14,977 nt of DNA from Pseudomonadota bacterium. Lineage in GTDB: Bacteria; Pseudomonadota; Alphaproteobacteria; Rhizobiales; Devosiaceae. A program made the translations under genes and the position numbers. Under the pieces are notes generated by a model, which saw nothing but the letters and a program-made list of their open reading frames with translations, was not told the DNA's origin and did not search any database. Shown in pieces: positions 1 to 5,804 of this stretch; the first letter of the stretch is position 1, and every line of letters begins with the position of its first letter. The DNA is taken from the NCBI GenBank assembly GCA_023431205.1, contig JAEYXQ010000077.1:1-14977 (forward strand). The letters run 5' to 3'.

Positions 1-4
1 GGCC

Positions 5-10
5 TATCTA
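5..10 (+). promoter_or_regulatory. Possible -10 box of the bolA operon (promoter cut by window edge)
   Basis: The octamer CCTATCTA at 3-10 contains TATCTA, a plausible -10 element 31 bases before the bolA start. The same octamer occurs in the grxD promoter (1272-1279), where a TCGACA box lies 17 bases upstream. Here the matching -35 would fall outside the window, so only half a promoter can be seen. This is an inference from position and similarity only. Confidence 0.3.
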
Positions 11-41
11 TGGGCGACAAGAACCAGACTGGGAGGCCGAC

Positions 42-275
42 ATGGCAATGGATGCAAACGAGATCGAACGTCGGATCAAGGCCGCCCTCCCCGATGCCCG
101 CATCGAAATCCGCGACCTTGCCGGTGACGGCGACCACTATGCGGCCACGGTGATCTCCGAGCAGTTCCGCGGCAAGTCGCGGGTGCAGCAGCACCAGCTG
201 GTCTATGCCGCTTTGCAGGGCGACATGGGCGGCGCGCTGCACGCCCTGGCCCTCCAGACCGGGGTGCCCGACTGA
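42..275 (+). CDS. bolA: BolA family protein (IbaG/BolA-H type)
   Basis: Small 77-residue BolA-like protein, nearly full length for the family. Seen: the loop GDGDHY (residues 29-33 region), FRGKSRVQQHQLVY (42-55) and the closing GGALHALALQT (63-73), which are the classic BolA helix-turn-strand signatures. Family knowledge: BolA proteins pair with CGFS monothiol glutaredoxins, bridging a [2Fe-2S] cluster through a Grx cysteine and BolA His or Cys ligands. The His in the DGDHY loop marks the BolA-H subtype. A CGFS glutaredoxin lies about 1 kb downstream, which supports this role. The start is chosen because GGGAGG at 31-36 sits 5 bases before ATG 42; an internal ATG at 48 is less well spaced. 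It is the first gene of a three-gene operon, with one base between its TGA and the next ATG. Cytoplasmic. Confidence 0.93.
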   Translation: MAMDANEIERRIKAALPDARIEIRDLAGDGDHYAATVISEQFRGKSRVQQHQLVYAALQGDMGGALHALALQTGVPD

Positions 276-276
276 C

Positions 277-603
277 ATGAGCCTGCGCGAATCGCTCGAG
301 CTGATCCGCATCGTCCGCCCCGAGGCGGGCACGACGGCGCTCGAGCACGAGATCGCTGCCGAACGCGCCTCCTCGCTCGGTGCGGCGGAGGCGCGGGTAA
401 AGACCACCCTCGGTGCCCTTGCAGAAGGCAGCGGGGACCGGATCACCCTGCTGCGTGACGCCCGGCAGGCTGTCTGGGCCTATTTCGTCCAGCGCGAACT
501 GATCGGCTTTCGCCGCAACACCGAGGTGATTCAGGACCTCAATATCCCCCCGCAAGTGCTTGCCGGGCTTGGGGCCGTACCGCCGAGGACCGACTCCAGG
601 TGA
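277..603 (+). CDS. Small conserved protein, DUF6665-like
   Basis: 108-residue soluble protein with no known function. Start ATG 277 (MSLRESLELIRIV) is chosen because it follows the bolA stop by a single base, which suggests translational coupling; upstream extension would run through bolA in another frame. Visible features: ALEHEIAAERASSLGAAEARV in the first half, rich in Ala/Glu and predicted helical, and AVWAYFVQRELIGFR in the second half, ending in a short Gly/Pro-rich tail. This pattern (LE.EIAAE.A..LG followed by a W..FVQRE.. helix) resembles the uncharacterised alphaproteobacterial DUF6665 family as I recall it; I could not confirm this by search. No signal peptide, membrane segment or catalytic motif is visible. 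The last codons overlap the GTG start of the HAD gene, so the three genes are probably made together. Confidence 0.75.
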   Translation: MSLRESLELIRIVRPEAGTTALEHEIAAERASSLGAAEARVKTTLGALAEGSGDRITLLRDARQAVWAYFVQRELIGFRRNTEVIQDLNIPPQVLAGLGAVPPRTDSR

Positions 604-1235
604 CCCGCGCCGTCTTCTTCGACGTCGACGGCGTGCTCGTCCACGGCTACCACGCCCGGCCGGAGCTGCAGCAGCGCTGGGATGAAAACCTGCTTACCGA
701 TCTCGGGGTCGATCCCGACCGCTTCCGCGACGAGTTCATCTACGACGTCTTCATCAAGAAGGTGGTCGTCGGTCAGATGGCGCTGGTCGAGGCCTTGGAG
801 CGCGTGCTGCCGGGGCTGGGCTATCGCGGCTCGCCCATGCGCTTCGTGCACTATTGGCTGAGCCACGACAGCCGCATCAACACCAGGGTGGTGGAACTGG
901 TGCGGCAGCTGCGCCGAAGCCCGGATGTGCGGCTCTACATCGCCACCAACCAGGACCACATGCGGGCCTTGTGGCTGTGGCAGGCGCTCGGCTTCAGCGA
1001 ACTGTTCGAGGACATCTTCTATTCGGCCCGCATCGGCGTGATGAAGCCGCAACCCGACTATTTCCGCTTCATCATGGACCGGATCGGCCCGCAGGAAGAA
1101 ACGCCGCTGCTCTTCGACGACACCCCGCGCGTGATCGAGGGTGCCCGCAGCTTTGGCTGGGAGGCGGTTCTGGTGGAGAGCGGCGACGAATGTGCAGCCC
1201 ACCCCTGGGTTGCCGCACGGCTCGGTGAAGGCTAG
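600..1235 (+). CDS. HAD-superfamily hydrolase (subfamily IA-like phosphatase)
   Basis: 211-residue cytosolic HAD phosphatase of unknown substrate. All four HAD motifs are visible: motif I FFDVDGVLVHG with nucleophile Asp8 and acid/base Asp10; motif II YIATNQ with Thr116-Asn117; motif III VMKPQPDYF with Lys149; motif IV LLFDDTPRVIEGA with Asp173-Asp174, followed by the usual GWEAVLV strand. A helical cap (about residues 16-85) sits between motifs I and II, as in subfamily I. The start is GTG 600, which overlaps the preceding stop (GTGA); a GAGG at about 584-587 gives a weak ribosome site, so coupling to the upstream gene is likely. Members act on phosphosugars, phosphoglycolate, nucleotides or haloacids; nothing here decides among them. 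It is unlikely to share a transcript with grxD, which has its own promoter. Confidence 0.92.
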   Translation: MTRAVFFDVDGVLVHGYHARPELQQRWDENLLTDLGVDPDRFRDEFIYDVFIKKVVVGQMALVEALERVLPGLGYRGSPMRFVHYWLSHDSRINTRVVELVRQLRRSPDVRLYIATNQDHMRALWLWQALGFSELFEDIFYSARIGVMKPQPDYFRFIMDRIGPQEETPLLFDDTPRVIEGARSFGWEAVLVESGDECAAHPWVAARLGEG

Positions 1236-1250
1236 CACGCCACGCTCATC

Positions 1251-1279
1251 TCGACAGCGCCGCAGTCCTGTCCTATCTA
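1251..1279 (+). promoter_or_regulatory. Putative grxD promoter
   Basis: TCGACA at 1251-1256 (five of six matches to TTGACA), a 17-base spacer and TATCTA at 1274-1279 form a reasonable sigma-70-type promoter. It lies in the 94-base gap between the HAD gene and grxD, giving a leader of about 44 bases. The -10 region repeats the octamer CCTATCTA seen before bolA. Inference by eye. Confidence 0.5.
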
Positions 1280-1329
1280 GAGCGGGACGCGAAGCCGGAC
1301 CTTGACCCCGGTAACGAAAGGCTCCTCCC

Positions 1330-1665
1330 ATGACCGATATCAACGCCTTCATCGACGACAAGGTGAAGAACAACGACGTGTTCCTCTTCATGAAGGGCTC
1401 GCCGGACTTTCCGCAGTGCGGCTTCTCCGGGCAGGTTGTGCAGATCCTCAACTATCTCGGCGTCGACTACGGCAGCGCCAACGTGCTCGAGTCCGACGAG
1501 CTCCGCGACGGCATCAAGGCCTACACCAACTGGCCCACCATCCCGCAGCTTTACGTCAAGGGCGAGTTCGTCGGCGGCGCCGATATCGTGCGCGAAATGT
1601 TCCAGTCGGGCGAACTGCAGACTCAGCTGCAGCAGGCCGGCGTTGCGGTGAAGCAGAGCGCCTGA
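1330..1665 (+). CDS. grxD: Monothiol glutaredoxin, Grx4/GrxD family (CGFS type)
   Basis: 111-residue cytoplasmic CGFS glutaredoxin, normal size for single-domain bacterial Grx4. Seen: FMKGSPDFPQCGFS with the active-site Cys30 in CGFS (30-33), the glutathione-binding WPTIPQLYVKGEFVGG (68-83) and the following DI. Family knowledge: these proteins bind a glutathione-ligated [2Fe-2S] cluster as homodimers or as heterodimers with BolA, deliver clusters to apoproteins and take part in iron sensing; they have little classical disulfide reductase activity. The start ATG 1330 is preceded by AAAGG at 1317-1321, 8 bases upstream. bolA lies upstream in the same direction, separated by the DUF6665-like and HAD genes. 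An independent promoter (1251-1279) and a strong terminator (1691-1723) suggest grxD is a one-gene transcript. Confidence 0.97.
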   Translation: MTDINAFIDDKVKNNDVFLFMKGSPDFPQCGFSGQVVQILNYLGVDYGSANVLESDELRDGIKAYTNWPTIPQLYVKGEFVGGADIVREMFQSGELQTQLQQAGVAVKQSA

Positions 1666-1690
1666 CGCGCTGGCGCAATCCAGGTATTTG

Positions 1691-1723
1691 AAAGGCCCTG
1701 CCCTGCGGCGGGGCCTTTTGTTT
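1691..1723 (+). terminator. Rho-independent terminator of grxD
   Basis: AAAGGCCC (1691-1698) pairs with GGGCCTTT (1711-1718); inside, GCC pairs with GGC around a CTGC loop. The right arm runs into TTTTGTTT. It sits 26 bases after the grxD stop. This is the clearest intrinsic terminator in the first third of the window. Confidence 0.88.
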
Positions 1724-1731
1724 GCGCCAAG

Positions 1732-1750
1732 CCATCAGCGGGGCTGATGG
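1732..1750. repeat. Perfect inverted repeat upstream of the MFS gene
   Basis: CCATCAGC and GCTGATGG form a perfect 8-base inverted repeat around a GGG centre, between the grxD terminator and the next gene. A related half-site, CCTGATGA, begins at 1775. There is no T-run, so it is not a terminator. Its place 75-93 bases upstream of the MFS start suits a regulator-binding site, but no regulator gene is adjacent. Possible weak promoter boxes TTGCCT (1772-1777) and TAGGTT (1794-1799) follow it. Confidence 0.4.
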
Positions 1751-1824
1751 GAGTCATTCCGCAATATCGCTTTGCCTGATGACGTGGCGGGCGTAGGTTC
1801 TGCACCGCTCCCCAGGTGCCTGCC

Positions 1825-3054
1825 ATGTCCGCTTCAATTTCCCGCCCCGCCATCCCCCTCCCGCTGGTCATCGTCGCCGGCTGCATCATCGCCGCGATCG
1901 GGTTCGGTACTCGTGGCGCCTTCGGGCTGTTCACCCTGCCGGTGACCGAGGATCTGGGGCTGACCCGCGAGCAGTGGGGCATGGCAATGGCGGTGCAGAA
2001 CCTGGTCTGGGGCATCGCCCAACCCTTCGCCGGTGGCTTCGCCGACCGCTACGGCAGTGGCCGGGTGCTCGCCTTCGGCGGCCTGATCTATGCCGCCGGC
2101 GTCCTCGGCATGGCCTTCTCCCCCGACACCCTGACCATGACGATGACGGCCGGCGTCGTGACCGGCGTCGGCATCGCCGTCGCGTCCTTCGGCGTGGTGA
2201 TGGCCGCATTCGGTCGTGCGGTGCCGCCGGAAAAGCGCAGCTTCGTCTTCGGTGTTGCGACGGCGGCGTCGTCGGGCGGACAGTTCCTCTTCGCCCCCAT
2301 CGGGCAGGGGTTCATCAATGCCTTCGGCTGGCAGATGGCGCTGGTCTGGATCGCGCTGATCCTGCTCTTGATCGTGCCCCTCTCGCTCGCCCTGCGTGGT
2401 CGCGCCGAGTCGGTGCCCGGCCAGGCCGACCTGCCGTTCATGCAGGCGCTATCGAGTGCGTGGGGACATGGCTCCTATCGCCTGCTGGTGGTTGGCTTCT
2501 TCGTATGTGGCTTTCATCTGGCGTTCATCAACGTTCATATGCCGGCCTATCTGGTGCAGTGCGGCCTGAGCCCGGAGGTTGGCAGCTGGACGATTTCGGT
2601 CATTGGGCTGTTCAACATCGTCGGCTCACTGCTCTCGGGATGGCTCGGCAACCGCCTGCCTCGGCAGTTGCTCCTCGCCAGCATCTACTTCCTGCGCGCC
2701 CTCGCCATTGCCGGCTTCCTGCTGCTGCCGGTAAGCGAGGTCACGGCCTATGTCTTCGCCGCCACCATGGGGCTCCTGTGGCTGTCGACGGTGCCGCTAA
2801 CTGCTGGTCTCGTCACGCTTTTCTTCGGCCCACGCTACATGGGCATGCTCTATGGCGTCGCCTTCTTCAGCCATCAGTTAGGCTCGTTCATCGGCGTCTG
2901 GCTCGGCGGCTTCGTCTACGATGCGACCGGCGCCTACGACCTGGTCTGGTACCTCGGCATCCTCCTTGGCCTCGCCTCTGCGGCGGTCCACATCCCGATC
3001 AAGGACCGGACATTCGCCGGTTTCGGCATGAAGGTCCCGGCGCCGGCCGAATGA
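1825..3054 (+). CDS. MFS transporter (oxalate/monocarboxylate-like)
   Basis: 409-residue inner-membrane protein with about 12 hydrophobic segments in two halves, split by the polar loop RGRAESVPGQADLPF near residues 193-207. The MFS motif A is visible after the second segment as GGFADRYGSGRVLAFGG. Gly-rich segments such as VVTGVGIAVASFGVVMAAFGRAV and the N-terminal TRGAFGLFTLPVTEDLG are typical of the oxalate/formate antiporter and monocarboxylate-porter-like MFS proteins, so a small organic acid is a reasonable but unproved substrate. Start ATG 1825 (MSASISRPAIPL) is preferred, with AGG about 6-8 bases upstream; a GTG at 1816 would add three residues. It has a single-gene layout: a terminator lies upstream and the next gene follows after 109 bases. 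It is not related to the neighbouring exporter beyond the MFS fold. Confidence 0.9.
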   Translation: MSASISRPAIPLPLVIVAGCIIAAIGFGTRGAFGLFTLPVTEDLGLTREQWGMAMAVQNLVWGIAQPFAGGFADRYGSGRVLAFGGLIYAAGVLGMAFSPDTLTMTMTAGVVTGVGIAVASFGVVMAAFGRAVPPEKRSFVFGVATAASSGGQFLFAPIGQGFINAFGWQMALVWIALILLLIVPLSLALRGRAESVPGQADLPFMQALSSAWGHGSYRLLVVGFFVCGFHLAFINVHMPAYLVQCGLSPEVGSWTISVIGLFNIVGSLLSGWLGNRLPRQLLLASIYFLRALAIAGFLLLPVSEVTAYVFAATMGLLWLSTVPLTAGLVTLFFGPRYMGMLYGVAFFSHQLGSFIGVWLGGFVYDATGAYDLVWYLGILLGLASAAVHIPIKDRTFAGFGMKVPAPAE

Positions 3055-3163
3055 TCGGCTGTTGCCGATAAAGGCTTGCAAATGCCGGGAACGGAGTTCA
3101 TGGTCCGGCCCTATATTCTGCGCCGCCCTCCCCGGCCGCGCTTCTTTTCTGAGCAAGATTCCC

Positions 3164-4414
3164 ATGGCTGACCATTTCAACCGGGTGCTTTCGCGCCCAG
3201 AATTCATTGCCCTGATCGCGGCGTTGATGGCGCTCAACGCACTGGCAATCGACGTCATGCTGCCGGCCCTGCCCTATATGGGCGAGGCGCTCGGTGTCGC
3301 CAGCGAGAACGAGAGGCAGTACGTGGTGTCGTCCTACATGCTCGGCATGGGCATCGCCGTGCTGGCCTTCGGGCCACTCACCGACCGCTTCGGCCGCCGC
3401 GCGCCGCTGCTGTTCGGCATGGCCGTCTACGTGGTGGCCGTCACCGCTGCGATCTTCGCTCCGACCTTCGAAACCTTGCTGGTGCTCCGTTTCATCCAGG
3501 GCATGGGCGCGGCGAGCGTGCGCGTCATCGCCACCGCCGTGGTCCGCGACCGGTATCGCGGCCGCGAAATGGCGGAAGTGATGTCCCTCACCTTCATGGT
3601 GTTCATGGCCATCCCGGTGCTGGCCCCCGGCATCGGACAGGTGCTGCTGCTGACCGGCCCCTGGCAGACGATTTTCCTGTTCATGGGACTGCTGGCCCTG
3701 GCCTTCTGGCTGTGGACATACATCCGGCTGCCGGAAACCCTGCCTGTAGAGCGTCGCCGGCCGTTGAGCTTCCGCGCCATCGTCACCGGTTTCCGGATCG
3801 TCTTCACCAACCGCGCCGCCTTCGCCTATGGCCTTGCGGGCATGTTCCTGTTCGGGGCGCTGTTCGGCTTCATCAGCTCCTCCCAGCAGATCTACGTGGA
3901 CATCTACGGGCTCGGCGTCTACTTCCCCGTCGCCTTTGCCGGCGTCGCATTGCTGATGGCGGTGTCGTCCTTCACCAACTCCAAGATCGTGCGACGGGCG
4001 GGCATGCGGCGCATTTCGCACGGCGCCGTGCTGGTGTTCACCGTGGTCAGCGGCATCTGGCTCGCCATGGCCATGATCGGCTACCTGCCGCTATGGCTGT
4101 TCCTGGCGCTGCTCTGCGTCATCATGTTCGCGTTCGGCTGGTCCTCGGCCAACATGAACTCGCTGTCGATGGAGCCGCTCGGCGAAGTCGCCGGCACCGC
4201 CGCCTCGGTGTTCGGCTTCATCCAGACCGTGGGCGGTGCGCTGATCGGCGGCTATATCGGTCAGATGTTCGACGGCACCACCATCCCTGCTGCGATGGGC
4301 TATTTCGGCATGGGTGTGCTGACGCTGGGCTGCATCCTCGTTGCCGAGAAGGGCCGCCTGTTCGGCGTCGGCGAGGAATATGCTTCCGCCGATCTGCCTG
4401 TCGAGGCCCACTAA
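3164..4414 (+). CDS. MFS multidrug exporter, Bcr/CflA family
   Basis: 416-residue DHA1-type exporter with 12 likely membrane helices. Diagnostic segments: ALNALAIDVMLPALP (about 21-35) with the buried Asp of the Bcr/CflA family, motif A FGPLTDRFGRRAPLLFG, the antiporter-type RFIQGMGAASVRVIATAVVRD stretch (motif C lies further on), and APGIGQ in helix 5. Family members export chloramphenicol, bicyclomycin, sulfonamides or dipeptides in exchange for protons; the substrate here cannot be told. Start ATG 3164 (MADHFNRVLSRPEFI) is chosen because the family N-terminus begins just before the first helix; upstream codons in frame are low in hydrophobicity and non-homologous. Only a weak GAGCAAGA lies upstream. 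The stop TAA overlaps the stop of the convergent clpP gene, so no separate terminator fits between them. Confidence 0.92.
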   Translation: MADHFNRVLSRPEFIALIAALMALNALAIDVMLPALPYMGEALGVASENERQYVVSSYMLGMGIAVLAFGPLTDRFGRRAPLLFGMAVYVVAVTAAIFAPTFETLLVLRFIQGMGAASVRVIATAVVRDRYRGREMAEVMSLTFMVFMAIPVLAPGIGQVLLLTGPWQTIFLFMGLLALAFWLWTYIRLPETLPVERRRPLSFRAIVTGFRIVFTNRAAFAYGLAGMFLFGALFGFISSSQQIYVDIYGLGVYFPVAFAGVALLMAVSSFTNSKIVRRAGMRRISHGAVLVFTVVSGIWLAMAMIGYLPLWLFLALLCVIMFAFGWSSANMNSLSMEPLGEVAGTAASVFGFIQTVGGALIGGYIGQMFDGTTIPAAMGYFGMGVLTLGCILVAEKGRLFGVGEEYASADLPVEAH

Positions 4415-5040
4415 ACCCCGGTTGACGGCGCCGGCGGCTCCAGCTGGCTCCGGTCATGGTACACATGATCCACCAGGCCCCAGTCGCGGGCCTGGGTGGG
4501 TGACATGTAGCGGTCGCGCTCCAGGGCAGCCTCGACTTCCTCATAGGTGCGGCCGCAGTGCCGGGCGTAGATCTCATTAGTGCGGCGCTTGATGCGCAGG
4601 CTTTCCTCGGCATGGATGAGGATGTCCGTCACCTGCCCCTGATAGCCGCCGGAGGGCTGGTGCAGCATGATCGAGGCGTTGGGCAGGCAGACGCGCTGTC
4701 CGGCCTCCCCTGCCGCAAGGATCAGGGTGGCGGCCGAGGCCGCCATGCCCATGCACAAGGTTCCGACTGGCGCCTTGATGAACTGCATGGTGTCGTACAT
4801 CGCCAGCGCGGAGGTCACCACGCCGCCGGGCGAGTTGATGTAGAGGTAGATCGGCTTGGTCGGAGCGTCAGCCTCCAGGAACAGCAGTTGAGCGCTGACC
4901 AGCGAGGCCATCGTGTCTTCGATCTGCCCGTTGAGGAAGATGATCCGCTCCCGCAGCAGGCGCGAATATATATCGAAGGCTCTCTCTCCCCGGCTCGACT
5001 GTTCCACGACCATAGGGACGAGTTGCATCATGTCGCGCAT
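4411..5040 (-). CDS. clpP: ATP-dependent Clp protease proteolytic subunit, secondary ClpP
   Basis: 209-residue serine peptidase S14. The catalytic triad is complete: Ser102 in MGMAASAA, His127 in IMLHQPSGG and Asp176 in ERDRYMS. The intervals (25 and 49 residues) equal those of E. coli ClpP. YINSPGGVVTSALAMYDTMQ and GYQGQVTDI are typical. Normally ClpP forms a tetradecamer that receives substrates from ClpX or ClpA. The N-terminus MRDMMQLVPMVVEQSSRGER and the changed MGQAASMG region (here MGMAASAAT) match the secondary ClpP paralogues of rhizobia rather than the copy encoded beside clpX; neither clpX, clpA nor tig is present. Start ATG 5040 is firm: AAGGAGGT lies 5 bases upstream. It follows the arsR-SRPBCC pair by 48 bases, so may be partly co-transcribed with it. 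C-terminal tail PPAPSTGV is disordered. Confidence 0.95.
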   Translation of the reverse strand: MRDMMQLVPMVVEQSSRGERAFDIYSRLLRERIIFLNGQIEDTMASLVSAQLLFLEADAPTKPIYLYINSPGGVVTSALAMYDTMQFIKAPVGTLCMGMAASAATLILAAGEAGQRVCLPNASIMLHQPSGGYQGQVTDILIHAEESLRIKRRTNEIYARHCGRTYEEVEAALERDRYMSPTQARDWGLVDHVYHDRSQLEPPAPSTGV

Positions 5041-5088
5041 CGGCGACCTCCTTGAGGCTCGGTGATGAGGATAGCGATGTGGCGGCGA

Positions 5089-5430
5089 TCAGGCCGCGAG
5101 CATCAGCGTCGGCGCCGGATCATTGTTGTTGGCAGCAACAGGCATCCTTGGCGGCGTATGGGTGAGGCGAAATGCAGTGCGACCCTCGCCCTCCGGCGCG
5201 AGTTCAAAGGTGACGATGCTGTCCTCCGGCGTGTCGCCCTGACCCGCTTCGCGCCAGCGATAGCTGAGACTGCGGTTTTTTTCCGCCGCTATGAACGAAA
5301 GGTCGAGATCGGCAGGCGGCTGCAGCCAGCGTTCCAGGTATTCAGGTATTGTCAGGGCCCGCCAGACCTTCTCCGGCGGCGCGTCGAGCGTGCACTCGAA
5401 CACCAGTTCCGCATCTTCGCTGTCGGTCAT
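5089..5430 (-). CDS. Short SRPBCC (AHSA1/START-like) domain protein
   Basis: 113-residue cytoplasmic protein. The first two thirds match the AHSA1-type SRPBCC fold: LVFECTLDAPPEKVWRAL (about 9-26), PEYLERWLQPP, a central strand with FIAAEKNRSLSYRWRE, and SIVTFELAPEGEGRTAFRLTH. Usual AHSA1 proteins are 140-160 residues and close with a long amphipathic helix containing a GW motif; here the chain stops soon after the last strand with the tail NNNDPAPTLMLAA and no such helix. Start ATG 5430 overlaps the arsR stop (ATGA), and AAGGAG lies about 8 bases upstream inside arsR, so translation is coupled. ArsR plus SRPBCC pairs are a common arrangement; the SRPBCC partner is thought to bind hydrophobic ligands, but its real role is unknown. 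No shifted frame in the 48 bases before clpP restores a helix. Confidence 0.85.
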   Translation of the reverse strand: MTDSEDAELVFECTLDAPPEKVWRALTIPEYLERWLQPPADLDLSFIAAEKNRSLSYRWREAGQGDTPEDSIVTFELAPEGEGRTAFRLTHTPPRMPVAANNNDPAPTLMLAA

Positions 5431-5741
5431 TGATCCATCTCCTTGAGCAGGTCCCTGAGGGAGTCGATACGGCCGGGCCAGAACTCGCGGTAGCGGGCCA
5501 ACCATTGGTGCAGCGGCGCAAATCCCCCAGGATCGACGCGATAGTTGACGAAGCGGCCTTCCCGTCGCTCGCGGACGAGCCCGGCGCCCCGCAGCACGGC
5601 AAGGTGCTGCGACATCCCCGGCTGCGAGATGGCGAAGCCATCGCGCAGATCGGTCGCTGTCATCTCAGCGCCGGCCAGCCGCTCCAGGATGGCGCGGCGG
5701 GTGGGATCGGCAAGAACCTTGAAAATATCGGCTTCCGTCAT
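5427..5741 (-). CDS. ArsR-family transcriptional regulator
   Basis: 104-residue winged-helix repressor. MTEADIFKVLADPTRRAILERL is the signature N-terminal helix pair; the recognition helix is ISQPGMSQHLAVLRGAGLV (about 38-56), followed by the wing VRERREGRFVNYRVD and a C-terminal dimer helix (GFAPLHQWLARYREFWPGRI). No Cys or paired metal ligands typical of metal-sensing ArsR are present in the domain, so it belongs with the metal-free type that pairs with SRPBCC genes. Start ATG 5741 is preferred; an upstream in-frame ATG at 5759 would lie within the operator. No ribosome site precedes ATG 5741, and the predicted transcript start falls at or next to that codon, so the mRNA may be leaderless. 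It overlaps the SRPBCC gene by 4 bases. It probably represses itself through the palindrome at 5749-5766. Confidence 0.93.
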   Translation of the reverse strand: MTEADIFKVLADPTRRAILERLAGAEMTATDLRDGFAISQPGMSQHLAVLRGAGLVRERREGRFVNYRVDPGGFAPLHQWLARYREFWPGRIDSLRDLLKEMDQ

Positions 5742-5747
5742 GCGGAC

Positions 5748-5776
5748 ACATAAGCACATGCTTATGAGTCGCGCAA
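5748..5776 (-). promoter_or_regulatory. Putative arsR promoter, probably leaderless
   Basis: On the minus strand TTGCGC (5776-5771), a 17-base spacer and TTATGT (5753-5748) form a promoter candidate. The expected transcript start is about 6-7 bases downstream, that is 5742-5741, coinciding with the A of the arsR ATG. The spacer and the -10 are covered by the palindrome at 5749-5766, which would let a bound repressor block RNA polymerase. Inference by eye. Confidence 0.45.
5749..5766. promoter_or_regulatory. ArsR operator: perfect 18-base palindrome
   Basis: CATAAGCA and TGCTTATG are perfect 8-base inverted arms around a 2-base CA centre. The site begins 8 bases upstream of the arsR ATG and overlaps the predicted -10 box. 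The symmetry, length and AT-rich arms fit a dimeric winged-helix regulator, and the adjacent arsR is the obvious candidate. No second copy was noticed elsewhere in the window. Confidence 0.8.
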
Positions 5777-5804
5777 GAGACTGAGGCTCGTGCGCGCTGG
5801 AGAG

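Noticed and set aside
1..41. 3' end of an upstream gene such as purL
   Set aside because: The 41 bases show no stop codon or recognisable C-terminus in any frame; they look like promoter and ribosome site for bolA.
531..1451. 306-codon minus-strand frame opposite the HAD gene and grxD
   Set aside because: Both plus-strand genes carry full catalytic motifs; the antisense frame spans their intergenic promoter and has no recognisable domain.
1974..3071. 365-codon plus-strand frame overlapping the first MFS gene
   Set aside because: It is the +1 shadow of the MFS gene, extremely rich in Arg and lacking hydrophobic segments or motifs.
3062..3163. Upstream extension of the Bcr/CflA exporter to 3062
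   Set aside because: The added 34 residues are Cys/Arg/Pro-rich, not like the family N-terminus, and the stretch is better read as promoter and leader. Start kept at 3164.
3054..3163. Promoter for the Bcr/CflA exporter (TATATT at 3112-3117)
   Set aside because: TATATT is a fair -10, but no acceptable -35 is found 16-18 bases upstream (the hexamer there is GAACGG), so it is not listed.
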